Assembly: GCA_905221605.1 (NCBI GenBank)
Contig: CAJNDS010000185.1
Span: forward strand, 38,501 to 102,500
DNA from: Symbiodinium natans
Lineage: Eukaryota; Sar; Dinophyceae; Suessiales; Symbiodiniaceae
DNA: 64,000 bases
Reading direction: 5' to 3'
This document shows, piece after piece, positions 24,248 through 35,290 of this stretch. The notes under the pieces are model-generated. The model searched no databases. It worked only from the letters and a program-made list of their open reading frames with translations, and was not told where the DNA came from. A program made the translations under genes and the position numbers. Every line of letters starts with the position of its first letter. Positions within the stretch are counted from its first letter, which is position 1.

Positions 24248-24861
24248 CTCTAGAAAAGAGCTTAAGACACCCTGAACCCTAAACCCGACACCCTATAAAC
24301 CATATGAACCCGAAACCCTAAACGCGAAACCCGAAACCCTGAACCCTAAACCCTAAACCCTAAACCCGAAACCCTAAACCCTAAACCCTAGCCCTAAACC
24401 CTAAACCCTATAAGCCCTCGAACCCTGCAGCCGCAAAACTCCAAACCACGCCATCCTGGAGCCTAGGAAGCATGGTCCGTCAGGCCTTATTGTTTTGGTT
24501 CAGGGTTTAGGGTTTAGGGTTTCGGGTCGGGTGCAGACTTCAGGGTCTACGGCTTAGGGTTAACGAGTATTTGGGATGTTTCGCTTTTTCTGAGTGCTGG
24601 GCTCGTGGCTACTTCATCTGTGGGCCCTTTCGGTGCCCTAAACGATACCGGATGTCAGTTGTTGGTATCGGGTTTAGGGTTTAGGGTTTAGGGTTCAGGG
24701 TTCCGGGTTTGGGGGTTAGGGTTTAGGGTTTAGGGTTCAGGGTTGAGGGCTCCGAGTCTGAAAAAAAACCCTAACCCCAAACCATTGAGGAGGCCGCGTC
24801 TTGTTCACTGCACGATAGGACTCCATCCACTCCACCGCCTCGGCTCGGGGCTTCTTGGCTG

Positions 24862-24990
24862 CACTCAGGAGGGTAGCTGTAAATTAAACTTTTAGGGTTT
24901 AGGGTTTAGGGTTTAGGGTTTAGGGTTTAGGGTTTAGGGTTTAGGGTTTAGGGTTTAGGGTTTAGGGAAAAAATTTAGGGTTTTAGGTTT
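24862..24990. repeat. Family L left part interrupted by TTTAGGG array
   Basis: GGGTAGCTGTAAATTAAACT as in the 61.8 kb copy, then about ten TTTAGGG units (24893-24966). Confidence 0.5.
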
Positions 24991-26376
24991 GGGTCCCCTA
25001 AACCTCCTAGCACGGCAAACCCAGGCGAAAGGCTGCCCCTTTGTGGTGGGGAACCCCCAGATGGTGGTTTGGGGGGAGGTGCTTGGGAGCCAAAGGCCTT
25101 AAGAAGGGTTCAAGGGTTCAAGGTTTCATGGGCTGCGTCTTGGAAGACCAGCTCCTGGGGTAGGCTCTAGGGGTTTAGGGTCTAGAGATTTGGGTTCGGG
25201 GCTTCATTTGTCCGAACTTGTCGCGCACACAAGAATCGACAGCACCCGCAGTTGAGGGGTCGCAGAACCATCAAGCTCAACCCCCCCGACCCCCAAACCA
25301 CCCTCATGCCTGTCTCGCGTTCGTGGCGTTGCTCGAGAGGATTCTCTTGAAGAGCTCCCGCCTGGGCACACACACCCTAAGCCCGAAGGCCCTAGGCCCA
25401 AACCCTCAACCCTAACCCTAAACCCCTAAAGCCCGAAACCCCTCAACTCCTAAACCGCTAGGCCCCTACACCCCTTAAACCGCTAAACCCCTACACCCTA
25501 AACCCTAAACCCTAAGCCCTAAACCCTAAACCCTAAACCCTAAACCCTAAACCCTAAACCCTAAACCTGGAGCCACACCCAAGCCCAAGGATGCAGGGCG
25601 GAGCCCTCAGAGTGGGGAAGCCAGGGACTCACCAGCCCCCCGGAACTCGAATCCCAGAACCACCAAACTAGGGTTTAGGGTTTAGGGTTTAGGGTTTAGG
25701 GTTTAGGGTTTAGGGTATAGGGTTTAGGGTTTAGGGTTTAGGGTGTAGGGTTTAGGGTTTAGGGTTTAGGGTTTAGGGTTTAGGGTTTAGGGTTTAGGGA
25801 TTAGGGTTTAGGGTTAGGGTTTAGGGTTTAGGGGTTTAGCGGTTTAAGGGGTGTAGGGGCCTAGGGGTTTAGGAGTTTAGGGGTTTCGGGCTTTAGGGGT
25901 TTAGGGTTTAGGGTTAGGGTTTAGGGTTAAGGGTTTGGGGTTCAGGGTTTAGGGTTTAGGGTTTGGGGTTTGGGGTTTAGGGTCTGGGTTTGCACTTAAA
26001 AACCGATCGCCTAAGCGCAGGTCGCAATCTTAGGCCCCAGATTTGTTCGTCCAAAAAAAGCCAGCGTTCGGGGTCTTAGGGTTTAGGGCTTTGGGTCGTA
26101 AGATTTGGTGCTCCCTCGAGCAAAGAAAAGATCGTGCACACACACACACACACACACTACCTAACCAACGAACGAACAAACTAACTAGCCAACTACACCC
26201 CAGACCTAAACACCAAAAACGAAACAAAACTCAAAATCCTAAAGCCCTAGAACCCCAAACCCTAATTTCGGAGCCCAAGACCCCCCTAAACTCAGTAACT
26301 GAGCCCGGAACCTTAACAGGCGTCAGGGTTTAGGCTTCATGGCTTCGGGTTTCTAACGCCAGCTTACAAACCGGTT

Positions 26377-26603
26377 TAATGTTAACCTCGTATTATTGAA
26401 CCCCCTGATATTAAAGTGCGCCAGGGGTCCCGGCCGCAATACTAAAGCCCTGGGAATAAAGTACGCCAAGTCGGGGCTGGTTTTTTTGGGGGAGTTTGAT
26501 TGAAGGGGGGCTCTAAGGAAAGGAATCCTTATTCAAAGGGGCCCTACTCTATTTGGGGGGGTTTGATTGAAGGGGGGGGTTTATTATTACGAGGTCAACA
26601 TTA
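26377..26603. mobile_element. Family K TIR element (227 bp)
   Basis: TIRs of about 29 bp: TAATGTTAACCTCGTATTAT and, inverted, TAATGTTGACCTCGTAATAA, each continuing into a C/G run. A TTTGATTGAAGGGGGG motif repeats inside. One copy seen. Confidence 0.65.
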
Positions 26604-26791
26604 GTGTTTCGGGCTAAGGGTCAAGGGTTGAGAGTTGCTGGTTTCAGGGTGCAGAGTGTAGGGTTTTGGGCACGCCTTTTCCGAAGTGTGTTGGAAATCA
26701 ACCCAAAGCAGTGGTTTAAGTTCTTCCGGCAAGCTCCTAAACTGCATGGCTGCATAGAAGTAGGGTTATGAGAAGGGCAGGTAACATAGTA

Positions 26792-27238
26792 GCCCTAAAC
26801 CCTAAACCCTAAGCCCTAAACCCTAAACCCTAAACCCTAAACCCTACACCCTAAACCCTAAAGCCTAAAGCCTAAACCCTAAACCCTAAACCTAAACCCT
26901 AAACCCTAAACCCTAAACCCTAAACCCTAAACCCTAAACCCTAAACCCTAAACCCTAAACCCTAAACCCTAAACCCTAAACCCTAAAGGAAGGATGTTCC
27001 CCATCCATCCAGCAAGGTCCGGGCTCGGCAAACCTCTGCTCGAGCAGCTCACGGGATCGGCTCATGCAGGCCTGACAAGGTTTAGGGTTTAGGGTTTAGG
27101 GTTTAGGGCTTTGGGCTTAGGGCTTAGGGCTTAGGGCTTAGGGTTTAGGCTTTAGGGTTTAGGGTTTAGGGTTTAGGGTTTAGGGTTTAGGGTTTAGGGT
27201 TTAGGGTTTAGGGTTTAGGGCTCAGGGTTTAGGGCTTA
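26792..27238. repeat. Convergent array pair: CCCTAAA (26792-26990) and TTTAGGG (27080-27238)
   Basis: About 25 C-type units, a 90 bp island, then more than 20 G-type units. It is a large inverted repeat in sequence terms, able to fold with the island as loop. Confidence 0.9.
26989..27080 (+). other. Exon-like island between C-type and G-type arrays
   Basis: The plus strand reads MFPIHPARSGLGKPLLEQLT. About 25 C-type units precede it and more than 15 G-type units follow. Confidence 0.3.
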
Positions 27239-27517
27239 GAGCCGCAGATTATACGGTGACTCCGTCAGGGCCAACGATGTTACAAAAATGCCCTTGCAGG
27301 GCTTGGGGCTTCTCAGATTTACGGACCATGGGGCTCTTGCATGCCCTGAGACCTTTGGGGTTTTAGGGTTTATAGTGTTTATCAACTTTACAGTGCTTTT
27401 ACGGTTTATAGGGCTGAACCCTAAAGACCCAAACCCTAAACCCTAAACCCTGAATCCTAAACCTAATCCTAAACCCTACACCCTAAACCCTGAATCCTAA
27501 ACCCTAAGCCCAGGGTT

Positions 27518-27604
27518 TAGGCACCCAGGGCTGGCTTCTCTGGGACTCGGGGGCCTCCATGACGAGGTCCATCGCCGGGTGGAGCAAGTCCAGGCGTTCA
27601 CACC
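27518..27604 (-). other. Exon-like island
   Basis: The minus strand, after ATCGCCCCAG, reads ERLDLLHPAMDLVMEAPESQ. Confidence 0.3.
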
Positions 27605-27895
27605 TGGGGCGATGTGTACCCTGAACCCCTAGACCCTAAACGCTGAACCCCATAAACCCTAAACCCTAAACCCTAAACCCTAAACTCTAAACCCTAAACC
27701 CTAAACCCTAAACCCTAAACCCTAAACCCTAAACCCTACCAAAGCTTTGCGGGTCTTCGCCTTAAGGGCTTTCGGGCCCCTGAACCTCCTCGCCTCGGTC
27801 TAATTCCAGTGAAGGGGTGCCCCCAGGTGCGTAAAGATGTGCTGAGGCTTTAAGGGTTTTTAGGGTTTAGGGTTTAAGGTTTAGGGTTTAGGGTT

Positions 27896-27995
27896 AGGAT
27901 ATTCCCCCTTATACCAACTGTGCTTAATAGGGATCACCATTCCCGCCCACTATTGCAATCCTGTTCAGGACTTTTAGTATAAGGGGGACATCCCT
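27896..27995. mobile_element. Family B TIR element abutting a telomere array
   Basis: GGATATTCCCCCTTATAC and, inverted, GGATGTCCCCCTTATACT. The left end joins directly onto TTTAGGGTTAGG, so array and element are contiguous. Confidence 0.65.
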
Positions 27996-28324
27996 TCAGG
28001 CCCTATCGTAGAGTTCAGGGTCTTGAAGTTCCAGGTTTGGGGTCCTGAAGTTTTTGGGTTAAAGTTTAGGGGTTCAGTGTTTAGGGTTTAGGTATAAACC
28101 CTAACCCCTAAACCCCCAAACCCTAAACAAAAATAGTTGTTACGTGGTTTGGTGGTGCAGTTGGGCTCAGGTTTAGGGTTCAGGGTTTAGGGTTCAGGGT
28201 TTAGGGTTCAGGGTTCAGAGTTTAGGGTTTAGGGTTTAGGCCTCAGGGTTTCGAAGGGCTACTTGGGAGGCCCACCCTAGGCACACAGAAGGCATAGACC
28301 CTCAACCATAATACCCCCCCATCC

Positions 28325-28425
28325 TAAGTTCTTAGTAGCCCAGTAACCATATTACAATGAGGGCACCCTTTGTGGGGTTGGTTGCTTTATAAGGGAACCT
28401 TGAACCAAAAAAAAGGGTAAAGGGT
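28325..28425. mobile_element. Family E element without array (empty reference)
   Basis: TAGTAGCCCAGTAACCATAT, ACAATGAGGGCACCC, then GGTTGCTTTATAAGGGAACC. The same two borders enclose a TTTAGGG array in intron 2 of copy 3. Confidence 0.65.
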
Positions 28426-29288
28426 AAACCCTAAACCCTAAACCCCTGAACCCCTAAACCCCTAAAACCTAAACCCTAAACCCCAAGAGTTACAAAGCAT
28501 ACCGAGGTAGCGCATTCGGCTCAGGCCCGCACGTTTTTCCTTGGCGGCGCGGGAGCAGGAGCAGCTTTTTGGAGTGTAGAACTTTCAGGTCAAACCCTAA
28601 ACCCTAAACCCATAAACCCATAAACCCATAAACCACCATAAACCCATAAACCCATAAACCACCATAAACCCATAAACCCATAAACCCGTAAACCCTTCTA
28701 AACGAAGGGTCTAGGCTTAATGCTGTTTGAGGCAAACCCCTAAAGCATAAATGCAGAAAGCCCATTTTGGGAGACCTGCGAGTAATCACTGGCAAAGGTC
28801 CAGCCAGAAACACTCGACCTGATGCCCTACACGCAAAATCGATTTGGGGTTGCGGGGCCCAAAAGTGTTTAGGGTTTAGGGTTTGGGGTTTGGGGTTTGG
28901 GGTTTGGGGTTTGGGGTTTGGGGTATGCGCGCACGCCCTATTTGATTTCACGCCCGTCCCGTCAGTCGTCCAACCGCGTCTCATTTCTTTACTGGCCTCT
29001 CAACTCATGAAACACGAAACAATTACATTGTACAGGGTTTGGGGTTTAGGGTTTAGGGCTTAGGGTCATAACCACAAAAGCCAAACCCTCAACCCTGAAA
29101 CCGTCTGTGGGGATTCGGGGTGAGTGGCGCCGCTACCCCGAGAGGGGGGGGTGTCGGGGGTGTGTTCGACTCCCTCAACATGCTCAGACCAGGGTTTGGG
29201 GCTACCGTAGGGTTTGGGAGTTTGGGGTTTATATGATTTTAGGGTTTAGGGCTTTAGGTTCTTAGGGTATTTGGGCACTGAGCCGAGC

Positions 29289-29378
29289 ATCGAAGCTCCT
29301 CGAACATCTGCTTGGTGATGTTCATGCGGAGACCCCCATGGTCCGCAGGCACCTGAGCGCCATGAACATTGCTGTCCC
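29289..29378 (+). other. Exon-like island ending at a CCCTAAA array
   Basis: The plus strand reads SKLLEHLLGDVHAETPMVRR then HLSAMNIAVP up to the array. Confidence 0.3.
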
Positions 29379-29677
29379 AGTAAACCCTAAACCCTAAAAC
29401 CTAAACCCTAAACCCTAAACAACCCCCCCCCCCTGCACATGGCACGATCCAGACCCTGAAGCTCTCCAATCCCCACCATCCCACCTGCTGCAGTTCATTA
29501 GGGTTTAGGGTTTAGGGTTTAGGGTTTAGGGTTTAGGGTTTAGGGTTTAGGGTTTAGGGTTTAGGGTTTAGGGTTTAGGGTTTAGGGTCTAGGGCAGCAG
29601 AAGCAGAAGCAGCAGCAGCAACGGCAGCAGCACCTTGGACTTTCTCCGTTGCGACACCTCCTCGCGCGCTCACTGAA

Positions 29678-29857
29678 TGAATGTGGCTTGAAATGGCAGG
29701 CAGATTCCTACTATTTGCTTAAGAACCCCCTTCCAAAAAAACACACAAAATAAATAATAAATAAATATATATATAAGGAATAATTTGTTTTTTTTTTGTT
29801 CGGGGGGGTTCTTAAGCAATTAGTAGTGAATGCGGGCTTGAAATGGCAGGAAGATTC
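29678..29857. mobile_element. Family C TIR element flanked by a 30 bp direct repeat, beside copy 1
   Basis: Element 29708-29826: CTACTATTTGCTTAAGAACC and, inverted, CTACTAATTGCTTAAGAACC, with an A/T-rich centre and a G run. On both sides is a 30-31 bp near-identical segment (TGAATGtGGCTTGAAATGGC and following; 29678-29707, 29827-29857). It lies 20 bp past the stop codon of copy 1. Confidence 0.75.
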
Positions 29858-29876
29858 TCCTGCTAAACGAGACCAA

Positions 29877-30815
29877 TCAAGAACAGCTCCGCTTGAATTC
29901 TGGGAGCTGTGACTTGCTAGTGGGCGGCGCGAGCCCAGAGTACACGCCAAAGAAAGACTTAACGTGCTCACAAAATTTCTGTGAGGCTGCATTGAGCCCG
30001 GGAGCGTGTGTACGCAGGGCATGCGAAAGCGACGTGGACTCCTTCTCAAGCTTCCGAAGCTGCAGTTCTGCCTCGTGTAGCATCAGCCAGAAGTCAGAGC
30101 ACTCCTCCAAGACCCGGCATATGCCATCCAGATGCATCAGGGCCAGTTCCAGGAGCTTCTGCAACTCCTTGTCCGTGTCGCTAAGCTCAAGTGGGGCCTG
30201 GCACTCGAGGCTTCCGCCCTCATCCTCGACAGGTTCGGGCAAAGAGCTCATCACCAGCTGGTCCACCGTGATCTGTACACACTGGCCCAGGTACTGCATG
30301 TACTTGAGAAAGTCGATGTAGTCCGCACGGACGGATTTCGCCCCCTCGAACAAGAGGGCGATGCTGTCATGAAGCTCCACCACGCAGGCCACGAGCTGCG
30401 CGTCAGCAGACCTCGCCCAAAGCAGCGCGGGAAGCTTCTCTAAAGCCTGGGTTGCAGTCATGCTGAGATTCCCAGCCACCCTCTGTGCGGAGTCCACCAG
30501 CTCAGCAAAGAAGATTTGGGAGACGGTGGCTGCAGCAAGCAAGTCGTGGTCAGTTTGTGACAAGCTAGCCTCCACGAGCTGCAACTTCCCCGCCACGGCA
30601 TCGCTGAACATCCTCAAGTCCGTCGAGCTGCCATCAGGTTGATACAAGACCGGGCCACCCTGGTAGGAGCTGCAAGAGCTCGCTGACACGATGGATCTGC
30701 TTGCCAGAGCATGGTCTACTAGCCCGGTGCTGCTCACCGCCACAGACCCGTCCTGAAACTGGGAGCGAGAGCCCCAGTCGCGGCAAGTCTCACCCCGACA
30801 GGCTTGCCATTGCAT
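29877..30815 (-). CDS. Paralogue copy 1: uncharacterised helical protein, 312 aa, uninterrupted
   Basis: One open frame of 312 codons. I do not recognise the family. The protein has a Ser-rich N-terminus (RDWGSRSQ at 12-19, SASSCSSYQ at 44-52, LYQP at 57-60), then looks mainly alpha-helical with conserved blocks ADYIDFLKY (164-172), SSLPEPVEDE (190-199), [19 protein letters not shown] (238-256) and FCEHVKSFFGVYSG (281-294). No signal peptide or membrane segment is evident, so a soluble protein is likely. Start: the ATG at 30813-30815 aligns with the starts of copies 2 and 3, and a TACAG lies 2 bases upstream, a plausible trans-splice acceptor. Two same-strand paralogues lie upstream on the minus strand (37.8-39.1 and 47.7-49.5 kb). 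This copy shows the uninterrupted arrangement against which introns in the others can be defined. Real gene: confident; function unknown. Confidence 0.85.
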   Translation of the reverse strand: MQWQACRGETCRDWGSRSQFQDGSVAVSSTGLVDHALASRSIVSASSCSSYQGGPVLYQPDGSSTDLRMFSDAVAGKLQLVEASLSQTDHDLLAAATVSQIFFAELVDSAQRVAGNLSMTATQALEKLPALLWARSADAQLVACVVELHDSIALLFEGAKSVRADYIDFLKYMQYLGQCVQITVDQLVMSSLPEPVEDEGGSLECQAPLELSDTDKELQKLLELALMHLDGICRVLEECSDFWLMLHEAELQLRKLEKESTSLSHALRTHAPGLNAASQKFCEHVKSFFGVYSGLAPPTSKSQLPEFKRSCS

Positions 30816-31036
30816 GACTGTAGCAACTTAACTGGAAACCCCCAAACCTTAAACCCTAAACCCTGAACCCTAAACCCCAAACCCTAAACCCTAAACCCTA
30901 AACCCTGACCCCTCTGTTGGGGAGAAGGGCTTGCCGGCAGAAAGAAGACGCTCCGCTTGCATGCCAACAAGAAAACCTCTGTGCGCCCAGCAGATACGAA
31001 CGTCACGCAACCCTAAACCCTGAACCCTAAACTGTT

Positions 31037-31143
31037 TAAACTACTAATAGCTTAAGACCCCCACAAAAAAAATATTCTTCCTTATAAGGGCAGTGTAAGG
31101 ATGATGACTTTCTTCTGGGGGTTCTTAAGCAAGTAGTAGTAAA
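31037..31143. mobile_element. Family C TIR element, TAAA duplication
   Basis: CTACTAATAGCTTAAGACCC and, inverted, CTACTACTTGCTTAAGAACC; TAAA on both sides (31037-31040, 31140-31143). Confidence 0.75.
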
Positions 31144-31222
31144 CTCAAGCCCCATATAACCCTAACCCCGAACTGAGCAGGTGGCCTGTAGCGCATTGTT
31201 TTGGCGATAAGTACTCCACCTG

Positions 31223-31430
31223 GGGGGGTTTAGGGTTTGGGGTTTGGGGTTTAGGGTTTAGGGTTTGGGGTTTGGGGTTTGGGGTTTGGGGTTTGGGGTT
31301 TGGGGTTTGGGGTTTGGGGTTTGGGGTTTGGAGTTTAGGGTTTCGGGTTCAGGGTTTCGGGTTTGGGGTGTGGGGTTTGGGGTTTAGGGTTTGGGGTTTA
31401 AGGTTTAGGGTTTAGGGCGGGGGGGGGGGG
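31223..31430 (+). repeat. Variant array (TTTGGGG)n ending in a poly-G run
   Basis: About 13 TTTGGGG units then mixed units and a G run at 31417-31434. A shorter TTTGGGG block is at 28877-28924. Confidence 0.95.
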
Positions 31431-32864
31431 GGGGATTTCAACTGAACACGCTTTCTTGCTAGCGAGGTGAAGGGGTTCAAGAGTACACCCTAAACCCTAA
31501 ACCCGAAAGCCTTAAAGCAATAGGGTTGCCATAGAAGGTCGTCCAGGGTGCTTCCTATGGCTGAAGGACCTTTCACACTACAAACTTCGACCCTAAACCC
31601 CATGTAAACCCCAGAAGGAAAAAGGGTTAGTAAGGGGGCTTAGCAGGTTTGTGGTCAATGGTTTTGAGTGTTTACGGGACCGCTTCAGCATGAACTCGCT
31701 GAGTGAGGGGGTTTAGGATTAGGGTTTAGGGTTTAGGGCTTACGGAATCTGACAGGGTTAGGGTTGTGGGGTTTGGGCCAGGTTTGGGGGGTTCTGGGAA
31801 TTTCGGGGGTGGGTTGAGTGTTTAGTGTTTCGGGGGGGGGGGGGGGGGGGGGAGGGAGTTCGTAGCAAAGCAAACTCCGTAGTGAGCCTTTTTTGCAAAC
31901 TCCCGGAGCCTTATTGCCACAGGCCTTGTGTTGTGGTCCCGGGGTTGAGGTTTTTACGGGCTTGGGGTTTGGCAGCTTTTGGTTCACGGCTTAGGATTTC
32001 GGCCCCGCGCCCCAGACCCCTGCAAGACTAAACCCTAAACCCTAAACCCTAAACCCTAAACCCTAAACCCTAAACCCTAAACCCTAAACCCTAAACCCTA
32101 AACCCTAAGTGGGCCCAGGTCTGGTGGGGGAGCTTCCACAACCCGCAAGCCCCAAACAAACCAAACCCAGGGTTTAGGGTTTAGGGTTTAGGGCTTAGGG
32201 TTTAGGGTTTAGGGTTTACGGTTTAGGGTTTGGGGTTTTAGGTTTTTGGGTTTAGGGCGTAGGGACATTGTCAAGGCCCCCAGCCTTCGAAAAGCGCAAA
32301 CTCACAGACCCCGAAAATCCCCCTGAACTCTCAAGGCTTCCCCAAAACCCAAAACACAAAACCTAAAACCCAAAAACCAAAAACCCAAAACCCAAAACCT
32401 AAAACCATAAACACCCCTAAACCCTAAACCCCAAAAAACCCGAAACCACTGAACCTGAAAGGCCTCCTGAAAGCCGCCACTGAAACCTCTCAAGGTTACA
32501 AGGCTTTCCCAACCTTGGCAAGCCCTGACCCTTAACCCTAAACCCTCAACCCTAAACCCTAAGCCCTCAACCCTAAACCCTCAACCCTAAACCCTAAACC
32601 CCAAACCCCAAACCCCAAACCCCAAACCCTATACCCTAAACCCTAAGCCCTTGCAGTATGCAGGTGTCCGGACTTGCAGTTGCCCACCGCAGAGATGGAC
32701 CTTGCTCGGATCGGGTTTAGGGTTTAGGGCTTAGGGCTTAAGGCTTCGGGTTTGGGGTTCAGGGCTAGGGTTTAGCGCTCACGGCTGAGCGGAGGGGTCT
32801 CGAGAAACCCTAAACCCTAAACCCTAAAGAGGGGCATCGAGTGTATCGTGCTATGGGGCTCCTC

Positions 32865-32971
32865 TTTTCTACTATTTGCTTAAAGGCCCCTCTTTTAAGG
32901 AAGGAACATTCTTTTCTTTTTTCTTTTTTGGGGGGGGGGGGGGAGGAGATTCCTAAGCAATTCGTAGTTTT
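32865..32971. mobile_element. Family C TIR element, TTTT duplication, poly-G loop
   Basis: CTACTATTTGCTTAAAGGCC and, inverted, CTACGAATTGCTTAGGAATC; TTTT flanks both sides; a 14-base G run in the right half. Confidence 0.7.
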
Positions 32972-33005
32972 GAGGCGGCAAGCCACCGTTACCTTGTTGC
33001 CAGCT

Positions 33006-33240
33006 ACTTGGCGGTTTCATGGGTACGTAGAAGTAGGGCTCTACGTACCCTAAACCCTAAACCCTTAGCCCTAAACCCTAAACCCTAGACCCTCAACCCT
33101 AAACCCGAATTAAGCCCTGTAACCCTATAACCCTAGACACGCTAAACCCCCAAACCCTCAACTCGAAACCCTAAACCTTGTAGCCATAACTGCCCTACGT
33201 ACCATCCTGCTTCTAAGTGCCCTTCCAAACCTCCAATAAC
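33006..33240. mobile_element. Family A TIR element filled with a telomere-unit array
   Basis: Left CTACTTGGCGGTTTCATGGG and right, inverted, TTGGAGGTTTGGAAGGGCAC, with shared inner CTACGTACC. Between them, 33047-33180, lie CCCTAAA and variant units, whereas the 61.5 and 62.2 kb copies have ordinary DNA there. Confidence 0.7.
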
Positions 33241-33242
33241 TA

Positions 33243-33351
33243 GACCCGGAAGTATCCTAGGAAACAAAAGGCACCCTTTTTGGTTTTAAGGGGATTATAA
33301 AGGACCCCAACCCTACAAAAAGGAAAAAAGGGCCTGCTCCCGGTCCTACAT
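33243..33351. mobile_element. Family D TIR element
   Basis: TAGACCCGGAAGTATCCTAG and, inverted, TAGGACCGGGAGCAGGCCC; interior GGCACCCTTTTTGGTTTTAA. Same family as intron 1 of copy 3. Confidence 0.7.
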
Positions 33352-33535
33352 AAGGATTTAGGGCAACGGGGGCGAGGCCGTGGACGGCCACACACATGGT
33401 TTGATGCTAGGGTTTAGGGTTTAGGATTTAGGGTTTAGGGTTTAGGGTTTAGGGGTTAGGGTTTCGGGTTTAGGGCTTAGGGTTTAGGGTTTAGGGGCAC
33501 CCTACTTATATGTAGGGCGACTACGGGCTGCAAGC

Positions 33536-34135
33536 CTTACAGTGCTTCATCGCGCCCGGGGCGAGATGAAGACAGTGAACGAAAAGGACCGAAAGAATGA
33601 GAGAACGAAAGCAACGAGCGAACGCCAAAGGAAAAGACTCAAGAGTGAGGAAAAGTCACCACTTTTTCTTTCACAACAATTTTTTTTGTCGGTGAGGCGT
33701 CAGAGCCCGAAAATTTCGACGGGTCACCCCCCTGTGTTGCACACGTGTGCCGCGTGTCGCGGGCCTGTCTCGGAGGCCTGTTTGCAGAGGAAGGGCTTGT
33801 CGCGGAGGAGGCTCGCGACGCAAAGAGAACAGTTGTCTCAGAAACCCTTTCTATGCCTACATCGCAAAAAGGGCGCCCCCATGTGTTCGGTGGGGACCAC
33901 ACGGGAATAATATTGGTAATTATTCCGACCCCTATATTCACAGTTGCCATATGCCTGGAAGGAGCGAGAAACATTGACAGGAAACATCCGACACAGGACA
34001 CTTTGATCCGCGGTTCGCGACGCCCACAGGAATCCTCATCCTGCTCGTGCAAATCAAAAGCGCGCAACGTTCATATTGCGAGAAATGGATCAGTCTGTTG
34101 GTTTCTTCTAAGCTCGCGAAAATTGCATAAATCCT
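33536..34135. other. Array-free 600 bp block, function unknown
   Basis: Begins with a near-palindrome around the CGCGCCCGGGGCGAG at about 33550. It contains overlapping frames up to 142 codons on both strands, none recognised. ATTATTCCGACCCCTATATT at about 33918 resembles GTATTCCGACCCGTACATTA near 8420, so part is repetitive. It may be another old element. Confidence 0.3.
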
Positions 34136-34248
34136 AGGTAGGATAAGGGGGACCCTTAAAAGGGAACCCTTCTTAACCCTCTTCTGGCTCTCTTGAACAG
34201 GGACCTTATTCAGAGGGTCTATATCCCCAAGGGTCCCCCGAATCCTAA
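34136..34248. mobile_element. Short TIR element (family M)
   Basis: Left end GGATAAGGGGGACCCTT and right end, inverted, GGATTCGGGGGACCCTT enclose about 80 bp. One copy seen. Confidence 0.5.
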
Positions 34249-34318
34249 CCCCTGCATAGAAGCATCAGACATGGAATGACTTGTCTAGAGCATGAAACGC
34301 GCAAATCTGTCGATTAAT

Positions 34319-34438
34319 GCTTGAATGTTGGGATATTCCCCTTATATACACTAACAGTCCTTAGTAGGGGTTATAATCGAGGGTACTGTAATCCCCATTC
34401 AGGACTGTTTGTCTAAGGGGGGGCATCCCAGCTTGAAT
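34319..34438. mobile_element. Family B TIR element with an 8 bp target duplication
   Basis: Element 34327-34430 (104 bp) has inverted ends TTGGGATATTCCCC and TGGGATGCCCCCCC and inner inverted AACAGTCCTTA / AGGACTGTT. GCTTGAAT flanks it on both sides (34319-34326, 34431-34438). An 8 bp duplication is typical of hAT-type transposases, so this could be a hAT-type MITE; no transposase is present. Confidence 0.75.
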
Positions 34439-34504
34439 AGACCTTAAGATCAGAAACCGAATGGAACGAAGACCCGGCTTAAGCCTCGAGAAGCACGATC
34501 AACG

Positions 34505-34600
34505 GACGCCTCCTTATACTAACAGTCCTTCATAGGATTATAGTACCCCCTAATCTCATCCCTATTAAGGACTGCTAGTTTACGGAGAAAATCCCAACTT
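34505..34600. mobile_element. Family B TIR element, second copy
   Basis: CTCCTTATACTAACAGTCCTT and, inverted, AAGGACTGCTAGTTTACGGAG. Diverged terminal bases; lies 70 bp from the previous copy. Confidence 0.65.
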
Positions 34601-34961
34601 CTGTTTGTCATTTGGCCACCACATAAAACCCAGTTCTTCGGCTTGTGTACCGTCACTATTCACCGTTCCAACCACATCCCAACTTGACACTGAACCAGCC
34701 CCTTCCTGACTACACCCTACTGAACCTTTCGATTTCTGCAAGTCCAATTAGATCGGAGACAACCCCAAATCCTCAACCCTGAACCCTCCACAACTGCAAC
34801 AGGAAAGGCTCCAAAGTTGTCTGAAAACCCGACTTGGAATGGGAGGTTCATGGGTACTTATATGCAGGGTTTAGGCCCTTCCCTCCCCAAACACGTCTAA
34901 ACAGATGAGCCTAATGAGAAGGGTATTTCGGGTGGTTTTGTATCGAGGGATTGCTAGGGGA

Positions 34962-35290
34962 ACCCTAAACCCTAAACCCTAAACCCGAAGCCCTAAGCCC
35001 TAAGCCCTAAGCCCTAAACCCTAAACCCTAAACCCTAAACCCTAAACCCTAAACCCTAAACCCTAAACCCTAAACCCTAAACCCTAAACCCACCCCAACC
35101 CTAAACCCTAAACCCTGAACCCTCGGCCGGGTCAGTTGCGCAGACTTGCCACTGCCATCGTGCTCGACTCCGAAGGGGCCTCAATCTCAAAATGCTTGGT
35201 TTGGGTACAGTGTTTAGGGTTTAGGGTTTAGGGTTTAGGGTTTAGGGTTTAGGGTTTAGGGTTTAGGGTTTAGGGTTTAGGGTCTAAGGT
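34962..35290. repeat. Convergent array pair: CCCTAAA (34962-35126) and TTTAGGG (35213-35290)
   Basis: Includes GCCCTAA variant units at 34987-35012. Confidence 0.9.
35126..35212 (-). other. Exon-like island with stop
   Basis: The minus strand reads HFEIEAPSESSTMAVASLRN then TGA; C-type arrays left, G-type right. Confidence 0.25.

Noticed and set aside
29893-30642. Plus-strand frames of 60-142 codons over copy 1, and similar ones over copies 2 and 3
   Set aside because: Antisense shadows; family conservation is on the minus strand.
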